Counted from the stretch's first letter, positions 7,175 to 12,975 are shown. The stretch: 12,975 bases of DNA from Planctomycetaceae bacterium (GCA_031283825.1 JAITAZ010000064.1:1-12975); one strand, 5' to 3'. Notes: generated from the letters alone by a model not told the origin. Numbers and translations are program-made.

Positions 7175-7207
7175 AATTATACGGCTCGCACGTCAAATTT
7201 CGACAAA
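7175..7207 (-). promoter_or_regulatory. Possible argD promoter giving a very short leader
   Basis: On the minus strand a perfect TATAAT ends 9 bases before the argD ATG. The best -35 match (TTGTCG) lies about 19 bases upstream of it. Transcription would start at or almost at the ATG, which fits the lack of a ribosome binding site and suggests a leaderless or nearly leaderless mRNA. The spacing is long and the -35 weak, so this is tentative. Confidence 0.35.
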
Positions 7208-7262
7208 TACTTGATCGTCGAATTCAATCGCCGGCAAAGGTTAAATTTGGTTGTAATTATTG

Positions 7263-7456
7263 GTAACCGTGAACGGTTACTATTTATTGTAACGATAAAT
7301 TACTTTCATAATGTCGCCACATACAGGGCTTGATTATCGCGTGATTCCGAATCGTAACCTACGGTTATGCACATGTCGTCCTTGCGGGACTAATAAAAAT
7401 ATTCCGCTAAATATTACTAAAACCGAATACCGAATTTAAAACCCGTGAACGGTTAC
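7263..7456. mobile_element. Possible GTAACCGTTCACGG-family element with different interior
   Basis: It starts with the complete palindrome gtaaccgtgaacggttac (7263-7280) and ends with ccgaatttaaaacccgtgaa plus cggttac (to 7456), the extended right end also seen at 5986 and 2783. The interior lacks the gagacgcaa hairpins. Instead it contains a small tacggttat/gtcc-ttgcgggac hairpin unit (7360-7390), repeated near 12811-12843, and a solo attccgctaaatattac end (7401-7417). The flanking octamers 7255-7262 and 7457-7464 agree at 6 of 8 positions. It may be a mosaic of nested insertions. Confidence 0.5.
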
Positions 7457-7502
7457 AAAAATTGCAACTGAATAGTTACGATTTTTTGAACAGGAAATAA
7501 TA

Positions 7503-7614
7503 GACGCCCTAAATAGGTAATGAGTATTTATCAATAACCTCCAATCATTCGAAGCATCTGCTGACTTGCTGTAAGAGGAGAATATTGAGGAGAATCGTCC
7601 TGTTTTGGGGCGTC
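7503..7614 (-). ncRNA. Candidate structured small RNA behind a consensus promoter
   Basis: On the minus strand, directly after a consensus promoter, lies a segment whose ends pair: GACGCCC (7614-7608) with GGGCGTC (7509-7503). The stem continues through a mismatch, three A-U pairs, a small internal loop and AGG/CCT. After an asymmetric open region of about 11 and 14 nt, a second helix forms between CAATATTCTCC (7587-7577) and GGAGGTTATTG (7542-7532), with one mismatch and one G-U pair. A loop of about 34 nt closes it. The 5' half carries two copies of ATTCTCCTC, 12 nt apart, complementary to Shine-Dalgarno sequences. Stem, bubble and apical stem recall a small 6S-like layout, but I see no signature proving 6S, SRP RNA or tmRNA. 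A gene remnant is possible: one frame reads SPQYSPLTASQQMLRMIGGY before a stop. Confidence 0.4.
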
Positions 7615-7622
7615 AGTTTCGC

Positions 7623-7652
7623 ATTATACAATATTTATATCGTGTTTGTCAA
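7623..7652 (-). promoter_or_regulatory. Consensus sigma70-type promoter, minus strand
   Basis: On the minus strand TTGACA (7652-7647) and TATAAT (7628-7623) both match the consensus exactly, with an 18-bp spacer. This is the best promoter-like sequence I see in the window. It points away from the thioesterase and towards the structured segment at 7614-7503. Transcription would start near 7617. No protein gene follows it before the repeats at 7456, so it most likely drives a small RNA. Confidence 0.6.
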
Positions 7653-7693
7653 TTAAGAACTCATGTTACGCACTTGCTACTCCAGACAGGTAG

Positions 7694-7716
7694 GCGACCT
7701 TTCGCCGAAAGGTCGC
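7694..7716. repeat. gcgacctttcg palindrome, copy 3
   Basis: gcgacctttcgccgaaaggt continues to cgc, a perfect 10-bp stem in this copy. It is preceded by caggtag and, further left, by actcatgttacgc (7658-7670). It lies close to the -35 side of the promoter at 7623-7652. Confidence 0.75.
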
Positions 7717-7752
7717 GTCGGCGTTAGCCGACGGTAAATCTGAATTGATTTT

Positions 7753-7884
7753 AGGGAACTTCTAAAAACTAATTTTAGAAGGAACGCGGGCGTCCCGCCT
7801 GCATGACAAACGCTTAAATATGCGGTCGAGACGACCGCGTTCCTAATAAAAATAAATTTTACATGAGGTTTTTAGAAGTTCCCT
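7753..7884. mobile_element. Inverted-repeat element, agggaacttctaaaaac termini, 132 bp
   Basis: agggaacttctaaaaac (7753-7769) and gtttttagaagttccct (7868-7884) are perfect 17-bp inverted repeats. Inside, ggaacgcgggcg and its surroundings face a gcggtcgagacgaccgc hairpin followed by gttcc, which makes the centre GC-rich against an A/T-rich background. Half copies occur at 5745-5776 and 3126-3140. No open reading frame fits inside. Confidence 0.8.
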
Positions 7885-8240
7885 TATGTAATATCAGGTG
7901 AAAAATACAAATGATGATTTGACAATAACAAATTTGTAATCGTTCACAAGAAAAAAAATCCGACGCCACGAAGGGACAACGGAATTATAACCGCAACGCG
8001 AGGAGCTAAACTACGCTATTGCTGGACGCCGCGATGGGGCTTAAAATAATATGTCGTTACAAATGAGACACCTGATTTTTTATAAACATTTTCTACCAAC
8101 ATTGTGTCCCTAACGGGACGCGAATTTAATAAAATTTGAATTATTAGAGATTCCCTAGTTTCAAATCAACGATTGAGCGACACAAGGGACAAAACAATAT
8201 TCCACTAAAATATTACAAAAAACACTAATACAACTATAAA
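7885..8240. other. Intergenic mosaic upstream of the thioesterase, no gene
   Basis: No open frame with coding character is seen. It contains a degenerate GTAACCGTTCAC terminus (7936-7947), a small GTCCC-taac-GGGAC hairpin (about 8106-8118), a solo ttattagagattccct end (8140-8155) and a right end attccactaaaatattac (8199-8216). A left-end-like gtaatatcaggtga at 7888-7901 could pair with the last to make a 329-bp nested element, but the match is loose. The thioesterase ATG follows 25 bases after 8216 without a visible Shine-Dalgarno site. Confidence 0.5.
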
Positions 8241-8666
8241 ATGTACAAAATTTATTCTTATTTTGTTCGAGTACAATTGTCTGATGTTGATGTTAATGGT
8301 CATGCAAATAACGTTTGTCATGTTCGTTGGATGAATGATGCGGCAGTAGAACATTCTCGAGTAAATGGTTGGTCTCCAGAACGCTATGTTGAACTGGGCG
8401 CGACTTGGTTTGCAAGACGTCATACAATAGACTATCTCTCGCCGGCTATGGAAAATGACGAATTAGAAATTCAAACTTGGGTCAGCGAATGGAAAGTAAT
8501 AAGATCAATTCGCAAATATCGGTTTACCCGAATCTCAGACGGAATAATAATTGCTGAGGCAGAAACTTTATGGGCATTTGTTAATCTAAAAACTGGACGA
8601 CCAACCAGAATCCCTAACGATGTCTCCGATTGCTTTTTCGTTACAGAAAATCCCAAACCCGATTAG
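8241..8666 (+). CDS. Acyl-CoA thioesterase of the hot-dog fold (4HBT/YbgC-like)
   Basis: It probably hydrolyses an acyl-CoA or acyl-ACP thioester in the cytoplasm; the substrate cannot be read from the sequence. Seen: the signature region SDVDVNGHANNVCHVRW at residues 14-30, with the catalytic-position Asp17 and the GHxNN turn. This is followed by the long central helix and by strands typical of a single hot-dog domain (HTIDYLSPAMENDELEIQTWV, then the WAFVNLKTGRPTRIP hairpin). At 141 aa it has the usual size for a subunit of a homotetramer. The YbgC subgroup is tied to the Tol-Pal envelope system in proteobacteria, but no tol genes are near, so I give no symbol. It starts at the ATG at 8241, with no clear ribosome binding site. 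It stands alone; a strong hairpin 100 bases after its stop may end its transcript. Confidence 0.87.
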   Translation: MYKIYSYFVRVQLSDVDVNGHANNVCHVRWMNDAAVEHSRVNGWSPERYVELGATWFARRHTIDYLSPAMENDELEIQTWVSEWKVIRSIRKYRFTRISDGIIIAEAETLWAFVNLKTGRPTRIPNDVSDCFFVTENPKPD

Positions 8667-8728
8667 TATAATTAAGTACAGAAAATCAAAGCTACTTCAA
8701 ACGCAAAGAAAAACAATTATGTTCTATC

Positions 8729-8833
8729 TTGACAAAGGGGACGTTTGGGTTGAAAATTTGCTTGAAACGACTCAAAAGCGATTTCTTTTGAGTCGTTAAT
8801 TTACGATTTCAAACAACGACGTCCCATTTGTCT
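8729..8833. repeat. Palindromic element around a perfect 13-bp hairpin
   Basis: aacgactcaaaag (8766-8778) and cttttgagtcgtt (8785-8797) form a perfect 13-bp stem with a 6-nt loop. Farther out, gacaaaggggacgt (from 8729) faces gacgtcccatttgtc (8819-8833), giving a larger nested palindrome of about 105 bp. It lies between the thioesterase and the unknown gene at 9108. It lacks a T-tract directly after the stem, so it is not a classical intrinsic terminator, though it may slow or end transcription. Its right half is part of a direct repeat found again at 10975-11058. Confidence 0.75.
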
Positions 8834-8863
8834 CTTAAGAAAAGAAACATTTGTTCCCGTTCA
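8783..8863. repeat. ~85-bp direct repeat, left copy
   Basis: It begins ttcttttgagtcgttaat and ends cgttca. By hand alignment it is about 87% identical, with one 3-base gap, to 10975-11058 in the same orientation. The two copies bracket the unknown gene at 9108-10805 with a period of about 2.19 kb. Confidence 0.8.
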
Positions 8864-9107
8864 AAGTTTACAATTTTTTTCTTCGCCGATTTAAATCAAA
8901 TCAAAATAAACGTCGGTGATTTTGTAATAACAGACAATCGCGAATCATACGACTCTAACCGAATTAACATTTGCAGTTTAAATAAAACAATCGGTTGTTC
9001 ACGCTTGTCCGGTAATTTATGTAACGAATAAAATTACAAATTGAAAATATTTTTCGTTACAATAATTGCCGATTTAAAAAAACGACACGTTAAAAAGGAT
9101 AACCAAT
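8864..9107. other. Leader region of the unknown gene, no convincing gene
   Basis: A plus-strand open frame of 67 codons spans 8828-9031, but it begins inside the direct repeat, lacks a ribosome binding site and has no recognisable protein features, so I do not call it. A weak promoter candidate for the next gene is TTGAAA (9041-9046), 16 bases, then TAATTG (9063-9068). Confidence 0.4.
9095..9099 (+). promoter_or_regulatory. Shine-Dalgarno site of the 9108 gene
   Basis: AAGGA ends 8 bases before the ATG at 9108, a normal spacing. Most neighbouring genes (argB, argD, nadB, the thioesterase and the anchored protein) lack such a site, so this gene differs in its translation signal. Confidence 0.6.
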
Positions 9108-10805
9108 ATGACTATTGAGCTTTCGTTGACATCGATTCCCACATCAATCACTCAATCGCAGTGGGATGTTTTTTGGAATGACTCGCTTCGGATGTTTGAA
9201 AAATTTCCGGTAAGTTTAGTTCGATTGATAGATCGTCAAACCAATTACGGCGTTATTCGACTTCTATCTCGTAATCTTGTCGATTCAGATTCGAATGGCG
9301 AATACTTCACAATTTCAGGCGACGCCTCTTCCTTGACAACCGGAGAAGACCTCCAAATCTACCGCGATTTCGAATATTACAGAAAAGAATGGAATAACTC
9401 AGATACAAACTTAAATGACCCGCTTTATTGCACATCTACAGATTACGACCCCGAAAAACAAGATAAATATCCGCCTATTCACGGCGTAAAAATATTTCAT
9501 ATAATAACTCATGGTCATCCTTATCATTATGCGGTGATAAGTATAATCGCTATGGGTGAATATTTGCTTGGAGGAAAATGCGTCGGATGGGAAAAATTAC
9601 GTCATAAAGAAAGCATCGCCGCGCGGCATTGGCTTTGCGATATTTTTGAAACAGATATTCCATTGCCAATCTGTTTAGACGCCTCGCGGCTTTGGAATAG
9701 AATCGAAGGTATCTGCGGAGATATTAAATTAACCAGAAAACGATTCAAAGAAAGATTCATCGGAACTCGGGCAAAAGAAGTACATCGTTTGCTGGCAGAA
9801 TCACGCGAAATTACAATGCGCGAATTAGCAGAAGAATTATTAGAAGCCGACAATATCAACGATCCATTCGCAATATCAGTTTCCGAATCTTTTCTGGAAG
9901 CAACAGACGATCTCGACATGTATCTCGACTTGATCGATTTCAGAAACTCGCTCGCCAAAGCTCGCAATAACGATGATTCGTCTGGCTCTCAATATACGAT
10001 TATTACGTTAGAGTCGGTTTTACAAATGTTGATAATGCATCACGTAACAATATCGAAATGGCAATGCGAAGAATTACACGACTTCAAACGATGGATGAAC
10101 ATGGAAGGCGATTCCTATTTTTCGGCTAATACGTCGGTAATAAAAGCGCTTGTTCCGCGAAAATTTGATTTTTATTGTTCAAAAACCGATCTTCTTGAAA
10201 CGTTTATTCATCGTCCTTCTGCCGACCCCAAATCGCTTAAAGAAGCTTTTGAATCGGCATTTTTAGAAGTTGAAGAACAAATCGAAAGAATTACTAAAGC
10301 AGTTCGTAAAATTAAAGACGAAGCCGACAGAAAATATCCGCCCGAAAAAGGCGGTATAGATATTAAACCAACAGACAACCATCCGTTTACGTATGTCGTA
10401 CAGTCGGAAGCCCGCGTTCAATCGCAACTATTAGAACCGATGGGAAACAACGATGTTATAAATCTCGCAAAAAAAACATGCTCGTTCATAGCAAATATCA
10501 GAAAATATAATTTCGACGTAAATATCGACGAAATGCTAGACGACACAAGCGGAGAATTACAAAAAGTTGCTATCGCGAATCTAATTAAAGATTACGCCTT
10601 GCCAATGCTAGAGGAAGTTTGGGATCAACTCATTAATACAAAAGACGTTAAATTGTTAAATTTTTTCGTAATACTCATAACGGTTTCAACGTCGAAAGAG
10701 TATAACCGATTATTACCGATAGCAGTGCAACTTGTCAATCAACCCAATTTTTGGGAACTGTTCAAAAAAACCATTTTGTTAGCGTCAGTAAAAAAATCAA
10801 AATAA
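9108..10805 (+). CDS. Unknown protein (565 aa), bracketed by direct repeats
   Basis: I do not recognise this protein. Seen: no signal peptide and no clear membrane segment, so probably cytoplasmic. The N-terminal third is mixed and aromatic-rich. A His-rich stretch HIITHGHPYHYAV (131-143) is followed by a hydrophobic, partly helical part (144-200). A charged helical region (KRFKERF to EELLEA, about 211-246) follows. Near 300-330 come LQMLIMHHVTISKWQCEEL and FKRWMN. A likely amphipathic or coiled-coil helix lies at 376-410 (VEEQIERITKAVRKIKDEAD). The rest is helical to a Lys-rich end. None of the usual nuclease, ATPase, reverse transcriptase or helix-turn-helix motifs is evident. The start has a good AAGGA site. 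Direct repeats lie 245 bases before the start and 170 after the stop. It converges with nadB. Function is unknown; the mobile-cassette idea is inference. Confidence 0.82.
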   Translation: MTIELSLTSIPTSITQSQWDVFWNDSLRMFEKFPVSLVRLIDRQTNYGVIRLLSRNLVDSDSNGEYFTISGDASSLTTGEDLQIYRDFEYYRKEWNNSDTNLNDPLYCTSTDYDPEKQDKYPPIHGVKIFHIITHGHPYHYAVISIIAMGEYLLGGKCVGWEKLRHKESIAARHWLCDIFETDIPLPICLDASRLWNRIEGICGDIKLTRKRFKERFIGTRAKEVHRLLAESREITMRELAEELLEADNINDPFAISVSESFLEATDDLDMYLDLIDFRNSLAKARNNDDSSGSQYTIITLESVLQMLIMHHVTISKWQCEELHDFKRWMNMEGDSYFSANTSVIKALVPRKFDFYCSKTDLLETFIHRPSADPKSLKEAFESAFLEVEEQIERITKAVRKIKDEADRKYPPEKGGIDIKPTDNHPFTYVVQSEARVQSQLLEPMGNNDVINLAKKTCSFIANIRKYNFDVNIDEMLDDTSGELQKVAIANLIKDYALPMLEEVWDQLINTKDVKLLNFFVILITVSTSKEYNRLLPIAVQLVNQPNFWELFKKTILLASVKKSK

Positions 10806-10816
10806 TTATACTTTAA

Positions 10817-10830
10817 ACGTGAGCGGTTAC
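10817..10830. repeat. Degenerate GTAACCGTTCACGG terminus just after the unknown gene
   Basis: acgtgagcggttac starts 12 bases after the stop codon at 10805. It differs from the usual ccgtgaacggttac at two positions. It is another single terminus at a gene's 3' end. Confidence 0.6.
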
Positions 10831-10974
10831 CCAAAAAAATTATATGGTTTTAAAAAGCCAAAGATAATTTTTTGTGGAGACTTAGGGGGCGTTCTTGTTT
10901 GATATCTGGGATTGATGGTTCGATGGGGGACAAAATTTAAAGAAAAAAATTTCTCTTTGTTAAAAGCTGTTGTT

Positions 10975-11058
10975 TTCTTTTGAGTCGTTAATCTCCGCCG
11001 ATTTCAAACAACGATGTCCCATTTGTACTATAAAAAAAGAACCATTTGTTACCGTTCA
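10975..11058. repeat. ~85-bp direct repeat, right copy
   Basis: This is the partner of 8783-8863. It keeps ttcttttgagtcgttaat and atttcaaacaacga and ends accgttca, where it overlaps the nadB stop codon (11056-11058 on the minus strand) and forms a degenerate GTAACCGTTCA terminus. The left half of the 8766-8797 hairpin is not conserved here, so the palindrome is intact only in the left copy. Confidence 0.78.
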
Positions 11059-12684
11059 ATGTATATTAGAAATTCCTTCTTTAACGATTACTGTGTGTTC
11101 GGCGTTGGGGAGTTTTTTGGGGTAATCTTCGCGGTTGTGTGCGCCTCTTGTTTCTTTTCTTGATAATGCGCCTTCTATAATTAGTCTCGCAACAATAAGC
11201 ATATTCTGAACCTCCCAACCTGCAACGTCCGAAAAATTTTGCGAGAAAATATACTTCGACCACAACAACGTATCATCAAGCGCAGTTTTTAATCCGCTTT
11301 CGTTTCTTATAACTCCGGCAGTTCGCCAAAGTAAACTCTTCAACGAATTACAAATGTCCGTCAAATCAATCGATTGCGGATTCTGCGTCGTTTGATCAAT
11401 CGGCGGTAACGGCTTGTTCTCAATCGGTTCGACATCGTAATCGTTTGTCATCATCTTGGCAATCTTCGACGCGCCACGCCCCGCCGATTCACCATACACC
11501 AACGACTCCAATAAACTATTCGACGCCAACCGATTCGCCCCATGCAATCCCGAACTCGATACCTCACCCGCCGCCCATAACCCCCCAAGCGTCGTTTGAC
11601 CATCAATGTCAACCACCACACCGCCCATCGCAAAATGCGTTCCGGGTCGAACTGGTATTTTGTCCTTGCTAACGTCAATGCCAAACCGCTTACACGTCGC
11701 AACAATTCCGGGAAAACGAGAATAAATCCAGTCCTTCGGCTTGTGCGTAAGATCAAGATAAACATTCGACGTATTCGTCTTCTTCAAATGACGAACAATA
11801 CTAAGACTAACAACATCACGCGGCGCTAAATCTCCGCGCGAATCGTACTCTTTCATAAACTCATATCCATTGCGATCAACAAGTTTCGCGCCTTCACCCC
11901 GCATCGCCTCCGAAATCAAACTCCGACTACTGCCCGCAATGTATAATACAGTCGGATGAAATTGCACAAACTCCATGTCTCTAATCGCCGCACCCGCCCG
12001 AAAAGCCATCGCAACGCCATCGCCCGTCGCAATCGACGGATTAGTCGTCTCACGATAAACTTGACCCATCCCGCCACACGCTAATATCGTTTGCTTCGCC
12101 CAGATAAGCTCTTTCTCGTCATGCTTTTTCCAATAAACAATCGCGCCGCGACACCTGTTCGCAACCGTTAAAAGATCAAGCGCAAATGTATTCTCCCAAA
12201 TCCGAACATTCGGACGCTGACGCAACTCCGCAATCAAAGACCGCATTACTTCTCGTCCGGTTGAATCACCGTTTGCGTGCAAGATTCTATCGCTGCGATG
12301 TCCGCCTTCACGACCAAGCATGATCTCGCCGCTAGACGTTTTGTCAAACTTCGCGCCGATCTCAATCAAATTACGAACCTCAAAAGGTCCGCGATTCACC
12401 ACATGCTCGACAACCGTTTTATCGCAAAGTTCTCCGCCGGCGGTAATGGTGTCTTCGATGTGTTCTTGAATCGTGTCTGTTTTCGCCCAAACAGCGGCTA
12501 TTCCGCCTTGCGCATTGACACTATTCGAATTGTCAAGTCCATCTTTGCAAATCAAAAGCACGCTAAGCGATGGGTCAACCGCCAACGCCGCACGACAACC
12601 GGCTAAACCACCGCCTATTATCAATACATCCGTAAAAAAATGAGGATGACGCTTAGGATGAAATGGAACAAGATACCTTAACAT
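11056..12684 (-). CDS. nadB: L-aspartate oxidase
   Basis: It oxidises L-aspartate to iminoaspartate with FAD, the first step of de novo NAD synthesis; quinolinate synthase (NadA) uses the product. Seen in 542-residue numbering: the FAD dinucleotide motif GGGLAG (24-29), SVNAQGGIA (55-63), REGGH with conserved Glu126, EFVQFHPT (238-245) with His243, SEAMRGEGA (258-266), the active-site region LAPRD with Arg289, PGTHFAMGG with His350, and GLHGANRLASNSLLE with Arg385. The length is normal for NadB, and REGGHRSDRILHA favours NadB over succinate dehydrogenase. I chose the ATG at 12684; the open frame extends 19 codons to a TTG at 12741, with a Lys/Asn/Phe-rich stretch that looks non-coding. No Shine-Dalgarno site is visible. 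nadA and nadC are not adjacent, so the pathway genes are dispersed. Confidence 0.95.
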   Translation of the reverse strand: MLRYLVPFHPKRHPHFFTDVLIIGGGLAGCRAALAVDPSLSVLLICKDGLDNSNSVNAQGGIAAVWAKTDTIQEHIEDTITAGGELCDKTVVEHVVNRGPFEVRNLIEIGAKFDKTSSGEIMLGREGGHRSDRILHANGDSTGREVMRSLIAELRQRPNVRIWENTFALDLLTVANRCRGAIVYWKKHDEKELIWAKQTILACGGMGQVYRETTNPSIATGDGVAMAFRAGAAIRDMEFVQFHPTVLYIAGSSRSLISEAMRGEGAKLVDRNGYEFMKEYDSRGDLAPRDVVSLSIVRHLKKTNTSNVYLDLTHKPKDWIYSRFPGIVATCKRFGIDVSKDKIPVRPGTHFAMGGVVVDIDGQTTLGGLWAAGEVSSSGLHGANRLASNSLLESLVYGESAGRGASKIAKMMTNDYDVEPIENKPLPPIDQTTQNPQSIDLTDICNSLKSLLWRTAGVIRNESGLKTALDDTLLWSKYIFSQNFSDVAGWEVQNMLIVARLIIEGALSRKETRGAHNREDYPKKLPNAEHTVIVKEGISNIH

Positions 12685-12801
12685 AATATTTTTTTGGTTA
12701 ATGTTTTTTTGCCCACAAAAAAATTTTTTCACAAAAAACAAAACGACGCTGATTACCTCAAGAAGGCTCTTTATTGTAACAGAAATTTTTATAATTCAAA
12801 T

Positions 12802-12843
12802 TAACCGGCATACGGTTATTAATGTATTGTCCCATGCGAGACA
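12802..12843. repeat. Small hairpin unit shared with 7360-7390
   Basis: A taaccg-gcata-cggtta hairpin (12802-12818) is followed by gtcccatgcgagac (12830-12843). The same order, with variation, occurs at 7352-7390 (taacctacggtta, then gtcgtccttgcgggac). A reduced form, gtcccttgcgaac, lies at 4108-4120. Confidence 0.55.
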
Positions 12844-12860
12844 GAATAGTTACCAAAATT

Positions 12861-12975
12861 GTAACCGTTCACGGAATTTTTTATTTTTTTATCGAAAATT
12901 TTAAACGTGAATAGTTACAAATTAACCAATGTAGAGACGCAATGCCTTGCGTCTCATTGTTCGATCAAAAGATCA
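12861..12975. mobile_element. MITE-like element, copy 3, cut by the window end
   Basis: It begins gtaaccgttcacgg (12861-12874) with the same T-rich left segment (ending atcgaaaa) as copies 1 and 2, then the gagacgcaatgcc hairpin at about 12932-12955. After the hairpin it goes directly from cattgt to tcgatcaaaagatca, skipping about a dozen bases (ggcttagcctaaa) present in copies 1 and 2. The right end is outside the window. Confidence 0.8.

Noticed and set aside
7167..7196. Ten-codon N-terminal extension of ArgD from a TTG
   Set aside because: The family N-terminus fits the ATG at 7166, and the extension overlaps the likely -10 box.
7503..7617. Confident naming of the small RNA as 6S, SRP RNA or tmRNA
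   Set aside because: It lacks the SRP GGAA-loop sequence and a tmRNA CCA end with tRNA-like parts, and it is shorter than typical 6S RNA.
8766..8797. Classical intrinsic terminator for the thioesterase gene
   Set aside because: The stem is strong, but no run of T follows it on the plus strand and it lies 100 bases past the stop codon.
8828..9031. Plus-strand 67-codon open frame between the thioesterase and the unknown gene
   Set aside because: It starts inside the direct repeat, has no ribosome binding site, has a composition like translated A/T-rich spacer and shows no known motif.
9108..10805. Reverse transcriptase or retron reading of the unknown gene with the hairpin before it
   Set aside because: No xxDD catalytic motif or other reverse transcriptase block is visible in the protein.
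12685..12741. Nineteen-codon N-terminal extension of NadB from a TTG
   Set aside because: It is an A/T-rich stretch with low-complexity Lys/Asn/Phe; NadB proteins normally begin shortly before the FAD-binding motif, as with the ATG at 12684.
1..12975. Transposase or RAYT gene mobilising the repeats
   Set aside because: None of the seven genes has a transposase or relaxase signature; any mobiliser must lie elsewhere.

Overview
The window is a gene-sparse, AT-rich bacterial chromosome segment: seven protein genes cover about 64% of it. None form an obvious operon (strand order -, -, +, -, +, +, -). The gaps of roughly 250 to 1,070 bases are packed with small inverted-repeat elements. The recognisable genes are housekeeping: an RluA-type pseudouridine synthase, acetylglutamate kinase (argB), acetylornithine aminotransferase (argD), a hot-dog thioesterase and L-aspartate oxidase (nadB). 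Two long proteins have no family I can name: a membrane-anchored one (579 aa) and a cytoplasmic-looking one (565 aa). A low-GC member of the Planctomycetota would fit the NadB N-terminus, the N-terminally extended ArgB, the mostly missing Shine-Dalgarno sites and the anchored unknown protein. That is recollection and inference, not proof.

Layout. 1-717: a tandem repeat, a MITE-like element (96-283) and a second element with a giant hairpin (291-566). 718-2457 (-): unknown anchored protein. 2458-3163: repeat ends and a 169-bp MITE (2952-3120). 3164-3922 (-): pseudouridine synthase. 3923-4389: a related MITE (4143-4298) with an apparent 8-bp target duplication. 4390-5274 (+): argB. 5275-5987: two more inverted-repeat elements. 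5988-7166 (-): argD, convergent with argB. 7167-8240: the largest gap, with more repeats and, on the minus strand, a consensus sigma70-type promoter followed by a foldable RNA of about 112 nt. 8241-8666 (+): thioesterase. 8667-9107: a long hairpin and the first copy of an ~85-bp direct repeat. 9108-10805 (+): unknown protein with a good ribosome binding site. 10806-11055: the second copy of the direct repeat. 11056-12684 (-): nadB. 12685-12975: intergenic, ending inside a third copy of the 96-283 element.

The unusual part lies outside the genes. At least four families of non-coding inverted-repeat elements occupy the gaps, and no transposase is visible. One terminal sequence, GTAACCGTTCACGG or its reverse complement, lies at or just after the stop codon of five of the seven genes. 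The two best candidates for something undescribed are the structured RNA at 7503-7614 and the unknown gene at 9108-10805 bracketed by direct repeats. ArgB and ArgD catalyse consecutive parts of one pathway (N-acetylglutamate to acetylornithine), and their convergent arrangement around repeats suggests a past local rearrangement.
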